From contig NZ_NEWD01000008.1 of NCBI RefSeq assembly GCF_002234915.1, forward strand, positions 1-45,055: a DNA stretch of 45,055 nt, in the 5' to 3' direction. The notes below the pieces were generated by a model. It saw only the letters and a list, made by a program, of their open reading frames with translations. It was not told the origin of the DNA and made no database searches. Position numbers and translations under genes: made by a program. Shown here piece after piece: positions 34,088 through 42,190 of this stretch; the stretch's first letter is position 1; the number at the start of each line of letters is the position of its first letter. This DNA is from Bifidobacterium vansinderenii (lineage in GTDB: Bacteria > Actinomycetota > Actinomycetes > Actinomycetales > Bifidobacteriaceae).

Positions 34088-35536
34088 CTAGAGACCGGTG
34101 GAGGCCAGCAGATAGGCCCCGCCGGTCGTTTCATATGCGTCCCATGCGACGTCTCCGTCCGAGACGGCATTCGAAGCAGTGATGGATACCGGACCATCAG
34201 CCGACGGAATGAAAACGGCATCTCCCCCATGCAATGCGTACGAAGCCGGACCGGCCCCGGCATCCGCCGGACCCGGCATCACCCGGGAACAGTTCAGCTC
34301 CCCGGACAGACAGACCAGTATGCGGGGCCTGGATGCGCATTCGGGTGACGGTACGATCGCCGAGGTCTCATGAAACGGGTATCCGGCCAATGCCACTCCC
34401 CCGTCTTCGGCGTCCGCCCGACCGAGTTTGAGTGAAAACTCGTCCAGTCCGGGACGGTACAGCACGCCATCAGGCCGGGCGAAGGATTCCGGCCGGCGGA
34501 CCGGTTCCGGCATCGGTCTGAGATTACGCAGCATGTTCGGCACGTCACGATGCTTCACCGTCAGTCCGGCACGCAACACGTTGTCGGAATTCGTCATGAT
34601 CTCCGCGGCCATACCTCGTATATAGGCATGCGGCGTGCCCGGGGTGATGAACGCCCCCTCCCCCGGTTGCAGCCGTACGGGATTCATCATCAGCAACGCC
34701 AGTACGGACGGATCGTCGGGAAACGACCGCGCCGCATCGATAGCGTTATCGAACGCGGATCGGACAGTATCCCGATCACCGGTTCGGCCGATTCGTTCAC
34801 GCGCCACAGTCAGCATCGACAGCCAATCCATGGGCCGCCGCGCATCGGTCCACCGCGCATCAGACCGCCACGCGTTTTCTCCGGCTGTCACCGCGGCCCA
34901 GAACGCACGAAATACGCTACGCCCAGGTACACCCCACGACACCGAAGACGGCGGCATGTATGCGTCCACCGAACGAACATCAACCAACGACGATGGATCA
35001 CCATCGGTCTTCCCCGTCAGCAGCCGCACCATCAGACAGGCAAGATCACAATCGACTAAACGGAGTGCGGCAATCTGCTGAGAGATCGGCGCAAATCCAA
35101 TCGACGCACGGAAATCCTCCAGTGCCACCACCATCTCCGACTTGCCGTGGGCGTCACGAAACGACCGGTCGAACGCATCAAGCGGCACCCCTGCGGCATT
35201 CTCCCGATGAAAGCCCGCCCTGGCCTCAAAATCCAACGGATGCACCTGCAACGACAGCGGTCGATGCACGGCGATCACCTTGAGCAGATACGGCAGCATC
35301 GGCCCCCACCGATGCGACGCCACCGGGCCGAGCATACGAGCCGGATTCTCACGAACCGCGGCATCCAACGCAACGTCTGCTCCCCGCATGGTCACGATGG
35401 ACGGCGACTGCGGATGCCCTCCATACCAGAGCTCGGCCAACGGACCAGTCACGCCGCGCATCGCCGGCATCAGCGATTGCAATCTCGTCGACGATCCCCA
35501 GGCGTATCGCTTCGGTACCGGTCGAATCGGAATCAT
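34088..35536 (-). CDS. manA: mannose-6-phosphate isomerase, class I
   Basis: ManA (482 residues) interconverts mannose-6-phosphate and fructose-6-phosphate in the cytoplasm, using zinc. The early RYAWGSSTRLQ, LAELWYGGHPQSPS, SLQVHPLDFEA (zinc ligands) and the GEGAFITPGTPHAYIRG block are characteristic. The segment about 200-270 is less conserved. AAGGGGGAT precedes ATG 35536; the frame extends to 35602 without support. It converges on serC. In bifidobacteria it supplies mannose utilisation or GDP-mannose synthesis. Confidence 0.93.
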   Translation of the reverse strand: MIPIRPVPKRYAWGSSTRLQSLMPAMRGVTGPLAELWYGGHPQSPSIVTMRGADVALDAAVRENPARMLGPVASHRWGPMLPYLLKVIAVHRPLSLQVHPLDFEARAGFHRENAAGVPLDAFDRSFRDAHGKSEMVVALEDFRASIGFAPISQQIAALRLVDCDLACLMVRLLTGKTDGDPSSLVDVRSVDAYMPPSSVSWGVPGRSVFRAFWAAVTAGENAWRSDARWTDARRPMDWLSMLTVARERIGRTGDRDTVRSAFDNAIDAARSFPDDPSVLALLMMNPVRLQPGEGAFITPGTPHAYIRGMAAEIMTNSDNVLRAGLTVKHRDVPNMLRNLRPMPEPVRRPESFARPDGVLYRPGLDEFSLKLGRADAEDGGVALAGYPFHETSAIVPSPECASRPRILVCLSGELNCSRVMPGPADAGAGPASYALHGGDAVFIPSADGPVSITASNAVSDGDVAWDAYETTGGAYLLASTGL

Positions 35537-35656
35537 TCCATCCCCCTTCCGGCTCCCGGATTGAACAGACGCATACCGTCGACGACATTCATGCGCACTC
35601 ACCCAAGGTTACCCAACATACAACCGAAGACAACCCCCGGCTGTAAGGTGTTCCCT

Positions 35657-35917
35657 ATGAAATTGGCACCCATTCTCGATCCAGGCGCTCGCAAGCCCGG
35701 CCCCAAGCCCGCACAGGTGGATCTGCACAGGGTGTTCTTCATCGGCACGACGCTGTGGCTGATCGCGGGGATCGTCTGCCTGATTCTGGTGCTGCTGGGC
35801 AAGCACGCGACCGGTGCTCTCATCGTATGCGTGGCCGGCATGATCATCGGCGTGCTGCTGCTCATCTGGGAGCACTTCAACCGGTGGTACTACCGCAGGC
35901 TGGGGAACCAGAAGTAG
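35657..35917 (+). CDS. DUF2530 family small membrane protein
   Basis: This 86-residue protein has two helices (about 27-48 and 52-71) with a basic, Tyr/Arg-rich end (HFNRWYYRRLG) and a proline-rich N-terminus. The size and layout match the actinobacterial DUF2530 group, of unknown function. AAGGTG precedes ATG 35657. The long open frame that begins at 35147 is mostly antisense to manA and is not coding. It is a single gene followed by a repeat-rich gap. Confidence 0.78.
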   Translation: MKLAPILDPGARKPGPKPAQVDLHRVFFIGTTLWLIAGIVCLILVLLGKHATGALIVCVAGMIIGVLLLIWEHFNRWYYRRLGNQK

Positions 35918-35958
35918 GTTTTTTACTGGGGAGCCTGTTCCGTCCATCGGTGTTTTAT

Positions 35959-36008
35959 CCCTCCCTCAGTCCGCCTTCGACGGACAGCTCCCTCCCTAGG
36001 AGAGAGCA
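35959..36008. repeat. compound palindromic repeat, copy 5
   Basis: CCCTCCCTCAG, inner hairpin GTCCGcc-ttcga-CGGAC, AG, CTCCCTCC-ct-AGGAGAGAG, then CACGAAG. The outer arm has one mismatch. It is followed by two decayed copies of the right half. Confidence 0.82.
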
Positions 36009-36118
36009 CGAAGATGCATAACACGCCCTCGACGAAGGAGAACGACAGCCTCTGCTGAAGAAGCACGAAGATGCGCAACGCGTCCCCGACGAAGGAGCAC
36101 AGTCTCCGCTGAGGAAGC
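36006..36118. repeat. degenerate tandem repeat derived from the palindromic element
   Basis: Two units of about 55 bases begin GCACGAAGATGC (36006 and 36063) and contain CGACGAAGGAG and GACAGCCTC/ACAGTCTC with TGCTGA/CGCTGA. The end GCATGAC begins a third unit. They resemble the right end of the compound element (ACAGCTCCCTCC...GAGAGCACGAAG), so the gap 35918-36131 appears to be decayed repeat copies. Confidence 0.6.
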
Positions 36119-36131
36119 ATGACAATAACGG

Positions 36132-37442
36132 CTAATCGGCCAGAGGCAGGGAGAAGGTGAAGGTGCTGCCTTGTCCGGGGGCGCTCCACACCGAAACCGA
36201 ACCATGATGGGTGAGAGCCACATGCTTGACGATGGCCAGGCCCAGACCCACGCCGTCGCCGGTGCGCGACGACTGGTTGGAACCACGATAGAACCGTTCG
36301 AAGATGCGCGGCTGTTCCTCACGCGCGATGCCGCATCCCTGATCGACCACACGAACCACCGCATGCTTGCCGTCCTTGGCCCTGGACACGGCGATGCCCA
36401 CGGCCTTGCGCTCCGGGGAGTAGTCGATGGCGTTCTCGATGAGCTTGCTCAACGCGCCCTGCAGCTGCTCGCTTTCCGCGTGCACCATGATGTCGTCCGC
36501 ACCGTTGACGATCACCCTCACACCGTCCTTCCAGGCAAGCGGCGCCATGACGTCCGCGGCCGCGCGCACCTGATCGAGCAGGTTCACCAGATTGTCTTTG
36601 CTCGGCACAACCTTGGACTGGGCCTTGATCAGCAGCAGCAGATCGGCGACCAGATGACTCAGATGACTCGCGTAGTTCCGCACCCTTGAGGCCTCCACGA
36701 GAATCTGACTGATGTCCGCGTCATCTTCCTCAAGGTCTTCGCCCAACGTCTCCAACGCACGAGTAGGCTTGAGCAGCTGCTCGGTCACGTTCGCCACGAA
36801 GTCCTCACGTACCTGCGCGAATCGATGCTCCTCGCTCACATCGTTGATGATCACCAGCGTCTTCGTTTCGCTGATCTGACCAACGGTGACCTTCAGCCAG
36901 TTGGGCCGGGTGAACACCACCGTACCGTCGCCGATCACCTGCTGCTTCGCGGCAGCCGCACCATCGTCACCGTCATCGCCGAACCGGTATTCGTTCGCGA
37001 ACCGATCGGGCGTCTGCGTCACCAGTTCGCAGGACCGTTTGCCTCCCGACTCGCGAACACTGTGCACAGCCTGCAGAATACGGTCGTTCACCAGGCATTC
37101 GTCGTTCACGATGCCGAGACGGTAGGTGTCGGTGCTGGCCTGCAGCACCTCATCGTTCTCGTCCACCACCACCGTGAGGCCGGGAATGACGGACAGCATG
37201 CGCACGGTTTCGAAATCGAGTTCATCGTCGTCATCGTCGTCGTCATCGTTGCGTTTACGGGAGCGACGGAAGCCGATGCTGGCACGCCAGTGCGCGATCG
37301 CATCGGTGTTTATATACTGAGAGAGGAACGGATACGCCCAGTTGTACAACTTGGAAATCAGAGCCACGATCGCGATGAATATCATCACGCAGAAGATCAC
37401 GAAGATCACCATCGATACGATCTGGGCGTTTTGCGTAGTCAT
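36132..37442 (-). CDS. SenX3/PhoR-like sensor kinase without the acceptor histidine
   Basis: This 436-residue membrane sensor has an N-terminal helix pair (about 8-40), an acidic linker with eight Asp (66-73), a PAS-like region (about 80-205) and a kinase end. ATP-binding boxes are intact: N box LIENAIDYSP (N337), G1 DQGCGIA (367-373), F box FERFYRG, G2 GDGVGLGLAIV. The H box, normally FVANVSHELKTP, reads FVANVTEQLLKP, with E221 (codon at 36780-36782) at the histidine position. It may therefore be unable to phosphorylate itself. No response regulator adjoins it. Divergent phoU and gpmA nearby recall senX3-regX3 loci. It may act as a pseudokinase or bind ATP as a signal. Confidence 0.88.
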   Translation of the reverse strand: MTTQNAQIVSMVIFVIFCVMIFIAIVALISKLYNWAYPFLSQYINTDAIAHWRASIGFRRSRKRNDDDDDDDDELDFETVRMLSVIPGLTVVVDENDEVLQASTDTYRLGIVNDECLVNDRILQAVHSVRESGGKRSCELVTQTPDRFANEYRFGDDGDDGAAAAKQQVIGDGTVVFTRPNWLKVTVGQISETKTLVIINDVSEEHRFAQVREDFVANVTEQLLKPTRALETLGEDLEEDDADISQILVEASRVRNYASHLSHLVADLLLLIKAQSKVVPSKDNLVNLLDQVRAAADVMAPLAWKDGVRVIVNGADDIMVHAESEQLQGALSKLIENAIDYSPERKAVGIAVSRAKDGKHAVVRVVDQGCGIAREEQPRIFERFYRGSNQSSRTGDGVGLGLAIVKHVALTHHGSVSVWSAPGQGSTFTFSLPLAD

Positions 37443-37519
37443 GTCACCATTGTCGCACGATGTGAGGCATCATGTCGGAACATCGAACGGCTTGCAACGG
37501 GCATTGAGGCCCGCCGCAA

Positions 37520-37573
37520 GGTGAAGTCAAGGTAAACATGACGGTGAACACTCAGACAATTCGCGGTTTACAC
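37520..37573. promoter_or_regulatory. Pho-box-like direct repeats between kinase and phoU
   Basis: GGTGAA (37520), GGTAAAC (37531) and GGTGAAC (37543) recur at 11-12 base spacing; on the other strand they read GTTCACC-like, the half-site seen for PhoP/RegX3 regulators in actinobacteria. GGTTTACACC follows at 37564-37573. Two TTGCAA sites at 37625 and 37639 lie nearer phoU. Confidence 0.5.
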
Positions 37574-37667
37574 CGTGCGGCAACGGAGTCATTTCGGTGT
37601 TCATCGCCTAGAATGGGAAAAGGTTTGCAATCGGAAAATTGCAACGAAAATGGAAAGGCAAAGAGAA

Positions 37668-38375
37668 ATGCGCGTAATCTTCACCGAGGAGATGAAGCAG
37701 GTAGCCGACGACCTCGATCGCATGGCACAGGAAGTGCGTACTGCGATTCTCGGTGCCGGCAAGGCTCTGCTCGAATCTGATGTCGAAGTCGCCCAGAACG
37801 TCATCGATGGCGATCTGGAGATCGACGCCCTGGAAACCAGCGTAATCAACCAGTGCGTGCAGCTGCTGGCCCGTCAGAACCCCGTCGCCACCGATCTTCG
37901 CGTCGTGGTGTCCACGCTGCGTCTGGCCTCCACCTTCGAGCGCATGGGAGATCTGGCCCGTCACGTCGCCGAGATCGCCCGTCGCACCTACCCGGAGTCC
38001 GCGCTGACCCCGGAGACCCGCGAAGTGTTCTCCAAGATGCAGCAGTTCCTTGACGAGACCACCGAAGAGCTTATCCACGTGCTCTCCAACCGCGACGTCA
38101 AGGCCGCCGAGCAGCTGATCATCAACGACGACAAGCTCGATGCCCTGCACCTGCAGATCTTCGACATCGTTAACAGCGACCAGTGGACCGGCACCACTCA
38201 GCAGACCATCGACGTGGTGCTGTTGGGCCGCTTCTACGAGCGCTTCGGCGATCACGCCGTGTCCGCCGCTCGTCGTCTGGTTTACATCGTCTCCGGCTTC
38301 GACCCTACCAAGGCTCCGCAGACCAAGGCCGATTCTTCTGCCAAGGATCCGTACCTGTCCGTTCCGGAGAAGTAG
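37668..38375 (+). CDS. phoU: phosphate signalling protein PhoU
   Basis: PhoU (235 residues) links the Pst phosphate transporter to the PhoR/SenX3 kinase and inhibits signalling when phosphate is ample. Two three-helix PhoU domains are visible, each with its metal-binding motif: RLASTFERMGDLARHVAEIA (first) and LGRFYERFGDHAVSAARRLV (second). AAAGG precedes ATG 37668; M at 37650 is an alternative. It diverges from the degenerate kinase across a gap with Pho-box-like repeats, so a functional link is likely. No pst genes are in this window. Confidence 0.95.
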   Translation: MRVIFTEEMKQVADDLDRMAQEVRTAILGAGKALLESDVEVAQNVIDGDLEIDALETSVINQCVQLLARQNPVATDLRVVVSTLRLASTFERMGDLARHVAEIARRTYPESALTPETREVFSKMQQFLDETTEELIHVLSNRDVKAAEQLIINDDKLDALHLQIFDIVNSDQWTGTTQQTIDVVLLGRFYERFGDHAVSAARRLVYIVSGFDPTKAPQTKADSSAKDPYLSVPEK

Positions 38376-38395
38376 TCCGACCGCTGATTCGTTCG

Positions 38396-38440
38396 AACGG
38401 TGGGTTTCCGCTTTACTGCAGGAACCCACCGTTTTGTTTT
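38396..38440 (+). terminator. terminator of phoU
   Basis: AACGGTGGGTTTCC and GGAACCCACCGTT form a long stem with one bulge, followed by TTGTTTT. Confidence 0.88.
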
Positions 38441-38511
38441 ATATTCTTTCATCCGCTCAGCCGCCTCCCTTGGCACCGGGCCGGTGAAACAGACTGCGAT
38501 TGCAAACAAAA

Positions 38512-38550
38512 AGGGAGGACCCTCCGTCATATTGGCGGAAGATCCTCCCT
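38512..38550 (-). terminator. terminator of gpmA
   Basis: AGGGAGGA and TCCTCCCT enclose a second pairing around TCCGTC/GGCGGA, with TTTTTGTTT on the minus strand. Confidence 0.85.
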
Positions 38551-38586
38551 GAACGATTAGCGATTAGCGGACCGAAGTCCGTTCAA

Positions 38587-39324
38587 TCACTTGCCCTGGT
38601 TGGCGACGGCGGCTGCACCGGCAGCGGCGGCCTCCGGGTCCAGGTACTCACCACGCGGCTTGATCGGCTTGAAGTTCTCGTCAAGCTCGTACACCAGCGG
38701 GATGGCGGTGGGGATGTTCACCTTGGCGATCTCCTCTTCGCTCAGGTCGTCAAGCATCTTGACGATGGCGCGGAGGCTGTTGCCGTGGGCGGCGATCAGC
38801 ACGGTCTTGCCGGACTTGAGCTCGGGGATGATCTCGGACTCCCAGTACGGGGTCACGCGGGCCACGACGTTGGCCAGGGCCTCGGTCTCGGGAACCGGAT
38901 CGCCGGCGTAGCGCGGGTCGTTGTTCTGCGAGTACTCGTCGTTCGGATCGATCTCCGGCGGCGGGGTGGCGTAGGAACGACGCCAGAGCATGAACTTCTC
39001 GTCACCGTACTCCTGACGGATCTCGGACTTGTTCTTGCCCTGCAGGGCGCCGTAGTGGCGCTCATTGAGGTGCCAGCTACGCTTGACCGGGATCCACAGA
39101 CGATCGGCGGCATCCAGCGCGATGTTGGCGGTGTTGATGGCGCGACGCAGCAGGGAGGTGAACACGATGTCCGGAAGGACGTTCTTCTCCTTGAGCAGCT
39201 CGCCGCCGCGCTTGGCCTCGGCTTCGCCCTGCTCGGTCAGCGGGACGTCCACCCAGCCGGTGAACTGATTGGTCTTGTTCCATGCGCTCTGTCCGTGACG
39301 GAGCAGTACTAGTTTGTAAGTCAT
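38587..39324 (-). CDS. gpmA: 2,3-bisphosphoglycerate-dependent phosphoglycerate mutase
   Basis: GpmA (245 residues) interconverts 3- and 2-phosphoglycerate in glycolysis by a phosphohistidine mechanism. [18 protein letters not shown] carries the phospho-histidine, [13 protein letters not shown] the substrate loop and [15 protein letters not shown] the second histidine. ATG 39324 has no ribosome site but a TAGACT box seven bases before it (39332-39337, reverse), so it is probably leaderless. The open frame to 39426 is not supported. Codon use is strongly biased, as expected of a highly expressed glycolytic gene. Confidence 0.96.
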   Translation of the reverse strand: MTYKLVLLRHGQSAWNKTNQFTGWVDVPLTEQGEAEAKRGGELLKEKNVLPDIVFTSLLRRAINTANIALDAADRLWIPVKRSWHLNERHYGALQGKNKSEIRQEYGDEKFMLWRRSYATPPPEIDPNDEYSQNNDPRYAGDPVPETEALANVVARVTPYWESEIIPELKSGKTVLIAAHGNSLRAIVKMLDDLSEEEIAKVNIPTAIPLVYELDENFKPIKPRGEYLDPEAAAAGAAAVANQGK

Positions 39325-39450
39325 ACGGCACAGTCTATGCCAATCTTGCGACGAAAACCATGGCAAAACCCTCACGATTCCATAACGGACAGGTAAACAT
39401 TCGGCATGTTTTCCAGTCGATGTCACAACGTTGACATCATTGAATTGACG

Positions 39451-40557
39451 TCATTGAATAAAGACGATTCCGAACCCTCCTCCCGCTGCGAGCACGCCCA
39501 CGGCAAAGATCACCGCGAACACCATGCACTGCCTGCCGGCGATAGCCAACGCCGAACGGAAATCATGATGGGACACGGCCTGGATCAGTCTGGTCTGCAT
39601 GATCGCGGCGACGGCGGCCCATACGATCAGCCCGCCGCCGAAACCGACCAGCAGCATTAGCGCAGTGGCGATGAACCAGTTCAGCACACAGCACACGACG
39701 AGTGCGTTTCGCGCGCCGTTTCTGCCCAAGCGAACGGCCAGAGTCCGCTTGCCGTGAATACGATCATCGTCGATGTCGCGAAGATTATTGACCATGAGAA
39801 TCATCACGGCGTTGAGTCCGGCGCAGACCGCGGCGAGCACGCCGATGGCGTCGATACCGTAGCGACCACGCCAGAATTCATGCAGAGGCCAGATGCCGGG
39901 CTCCCCCGGCCTGGCGAAATCGAACACCGACAAATCGGGACCGACGAACCCATTGAAGGCCTGGCAGATGGCGAACTCCGTGCCGAGGGTGGCGACGAGT
40001 CCGAAGAAGACGAACACGAAAAGCTCGCCGAATCCCGCATACCCGTATGGGTGCCGGCCACCGGTGTAGAACCATCCTGCGATCAGACAGAATGCGCCGA
40101 TGAGAATCAGCCAATACTGGCGACTGACGATGGCGACGCCGAGTCCGCACAGGCACGCGAGCAGTGCGGCGACACCGGCCGCGGCGAGCACACGCCTTGG
40201 CGGGACCAGACCTGACGCCGTGAGGCGCTGCGGCTTGCCGGACGCGGCCTCGTCGACGGAACGATGTTCGTCGGCGCCACGAACGCCATCGGAGTAGTCG
40301 TTGGCGAAATTCACGGCGATCTGCAGGAACAGGGCCACGCCCATACACAGCATGGTCACGCCGAGGAATTTGGGCAGGGCGTCGGCAATGGAGTACCAAG
40401 GTGCGACGGACCGACCCGTGACGGACGGACCTCGCAGGCCCCAGCCATCCGAACGGGTGAATACGCTCCATGCCGCGGCGGCGCCGGCGATCACTGGTGC
40501 GATTGATGCGGGGAGGGTCTTCGGACGCATCCCCTGAATCCATAAGCCCATGGTCAT
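39451..40557 (-). CDS. menA: 1,4-dihydroxy-2-naphthoate polyprenyltransferase (MenA family)
   Basis: This integral membrane UbiA-family prenyltransferase of 368 residues has about nine helices. The first Asp motif is NFANDYSDGVRGADEHR and the second is NNLRDIDDDRIHGKRTLAVRLG, both specific to MenA, which attaches a polyprenyl tail to DHNA to make demethylmenaquinone. A loop insert of about 25 residues (PDLSVFDFARPGEPG) is unusual. A TACACC box lies seven bases before ATG 40557. No other menaquinone genes are in the window, so the source of DHNA is unclear. Confidence 0.92.
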   Translation of the reverse strand: MTMGLWIQGMRPKTLPASIAPVIAGAAAAWSVFTRSDGWGLRGPSVTGRSVAPWYSIADALPKFLGVTMLCMGVALFLQIAVNFANDYSDGVRGADEHRSVDEAASGKPQRLTASGLVPPRRVLAAAGVAALLACLCGLGVAIVSRQYWLILIGAFCLIAGWFYTGGRHPYGYAGFGELFVFVFFGLVATLGTEFAICQAFNGFVGPDLSVFDFARPGEPGIWPLHEFWRGRYGIDAIGVLAAVCAGLNAVMILMVNNLRDIDDDRIHGKRTLAVRLGRNGARNALVVCCVLNWFIATALMLLVGFGGGLIVWAAVAAIMQTRLIQAVSHHDFRSALAIAGRQCMVFAVIFAVGVLAAGGGFGIVFIQ

Positions 40558-40612
40558 GATTTCAGGTGTAGCAAGAGGGGGTGCCCAACCGAATATCCCA
40601 ACCGAATATGAA

Positions 40613-40650
40613 GACTCCCCTCAGCCGACGTTTGTCGATTGAGGGGAGTC
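40613..40650 (-). terminator. terminator of the sugar MFS gene
   Basis: GACTCCCCTCA (40613-40623) pairs with TGAGGGGAGTC (40640-40650), with GAC/GTC inside the loop. The arm is like that of the compound repeat. CCCAACCGAATAT occurs twice in tandem beside it (40584-40609). Confidence 0.7.
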
Positions 40651-40666
40651 GGGGTCAAAGACCGGA

Positions 40667-41920
40667 TCAGCGAGTGGCGCCGTAGGACTTGAAGAACGCA
40701 CCCATAAGCGCGATGTACAGCACGCCGATGGACATGACCAGGATCGCGCCGAGCTGCATGCCCATGGCGTCGGAGGCCAGACCCATGAGCGGCGGGAAGA
40801 TCGCGCCGCCGATCAGACCGATCATCATCAGGCCGGAGACCTCGTTCTGGCGCTCGGGCAGATGCAGCAGACCGGTGGTCAGCATGATCGAGAACACGTT
40901 CGCGTTGCCCATGCCCACGCAGGCCAGACCGAGGTAGGCCAGCCACGTCGGCATGCCGGTCAGACCGGAGAACAGCAGGAAGCACACGGCGGAGGCGACC
41001 ATCAGCGCGCCGCACACGCGCAGCATCGCCTTGCGGCTGAACTTCTGCAGCAGCACGGAGCCAGACAGGCAGCCGAGCGTACGGAACGCGAAGTACACGC
41101 TGGTGGCGCCGCCGGCGGCCTCAAGACCAAGATCGGAATGCTCCATAAGGATCTTCGGCGCGGTGGCGTTGATGCCCACGTCCACGCCCACATGGCAGAC
41201 GATGCCGAGGAAGCACAGCAGGATGACGGGGTTCTTCAGCAGCGCAAAGCAGCCGGCGATGCTGGTGTGACCGGTGTCGGGGGCGTTCTCCTTGATCTCG
41301 TCGAAGCTCAGCATAATGAACGCGAGCACGGCCACCACAAGGTAGATCGGGTACAGCAGCCACCACTTGCCGAACGTGACGGCGGCCCAGCCGGCGATCA
41401 GCGGGGCGATGAACGAGGCGATGGCCTTGACGAACTGGCCGAAGGTGAGCATGCCGGCAAGCTTCTCGTCGTGCGCGAGGTTGCCGACGAGCGGGTTGAG
41501 CGACACCTGCATGAACGTGTTGCCGATGCCGAGCAGGCAGAACGAGACGACGATGAACGCAAGCTGCGCGCCCTTGGCGGGAATCAGATAGCCGATGATC
41601 GGCAGCAGGCAGCCGAGCGCGGTGATGCCGATGCTCACAAGCACGGTGTGACGGCGGCCGATGCGGTTCATGAGCATGCCGGCCGGAACCGACAGCACCA
41701 GGAACCAGAAGAACACCATGGTGGTGAAGATATTGCTCACCGAGTCGGACAGGCCGAAATCGGACTGCACGTAGTTCGATGCGGTGCCGACCAGATCGAC
41801 GAAGCCCATCACGAAGAACGACATCATGACGGGGATCAGGACGGCGAAAGGCGCGTTGCCGAGCTTGTCGGCGGTCTGCGCGGAAGTCTCCTCCACTTCC
41901 GTGGTCTTTGCGCTGCTCAT
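40667..41920 (-). CDS. FucP-like sugar MFS transporter
   Basis: This 417-residue carrier of twelve helices resembles the FHS/fucose permease group: FVMGFVDLVGTASNYVQSDFGL in helix 1, MNRIGRRHTVL between helices 2 and 3, and NTFMQVSLNPLVGNL. The substrate is likely a monosaccharide taken up with protons; fucose is a possibility. GAGAGGAAAAC precedes ATG 41920 and the frame is open to 42052. Upstream, TAACG-t-CGTTA (42057-42067) is a possible LacI-type operator. It lies between menA and lysS, neither related to sugar use. Confidence 0.85.
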   Translation of the reverse strand: MSSAKTTEVEETSAQTADKLGNAPFAVLIPVMMSFFVMGFVDLVGTASNYVQSDFGLSDSVSNIFTTMVFFWFLVLSVPAGMLMNRIGRRHTVLVSIGITALGCLLPIIGYLIPAKGAQLAFIVVSFCLLGIGNTFMQVSLNPLVGNLAHDEKLAGMLTFGQFVKAIASFIAPLIAGWAAVTFGKWWLLYPIYLVVAVLAFIMLSFDEIKENAPDTGHTSIAGCFALLKNPVILLCFLGIVCHVGVDVGINATAPKILMEHSDLGLEAAGGATSVYFAFRTLGCLSGSVLLQKFSRKAMLRVCGALMVASAVCFLLFSGLTGMPTWLAYLGLACVGMGNANVFSIMLTTGLLHLPERQNEVSGLMMIGLIGGAIFPPLMGLASDAMGMQLGAILVMSIGVLYIALMGAFFKSYGATR

Positions 41921-42056
41921 CGTAGTTTTCCTCTCCGTATCCGTTCCGAAGGAACGGTCATCTTTCCAAAACGACCGCCATGCATGGCCGCCGAATATGC
42001 GCAACAACGGCTCCGCGGATCGAAAGTGTGTGGGATTCTTCGATGAGATCACGAAG

Positions 42057-42067
42057 TAACGTCGTTA
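42057..42067 (-). promoter_or_regulatory. possible operator of sugar MFS gene
   Basis: TAACGTCGTTA is a perfect 5-base inverted repeat with one central base, about 135 bases before the MFS start, in an AT-rich stretch (42060-42120) unlike the surrounding DNA. Confidence 0.35.
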
Positions 42068-42128
42068 AACAATTGAGAGAGTTTATTAATAGAACGTTCA
42101 AAAAAGCAAATCGACACGCAAATGGAAA

Positions 42129-42159
42129 GGGGCGCCCCTTCAGATGAAAGGGGCACCCC
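42129..42159 (-). terminator. terminator of lysS
   Basis: GGGGCGCCCCTT and AAGGGGCACCCC pair over a seven-base loop, with CTTTCCATTT on the minus strand. Confidence 0.8.
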
Positions 42160-42190
42160 AGGAAAACATGAGGGAGGTTTAGAAGGTCGC

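Noticed and set aside
37220-37250. Trinucleotide repeat coding eight Asp in the kinase, as phase variation
   Set aside because: Units are multiples of three, so slippage cannot switch the frame.
40584-40609. Tandem 13-base duplicate CCCAACCGAATAT
   Set aside because: Only two units between genes; probably a simple slippage event.
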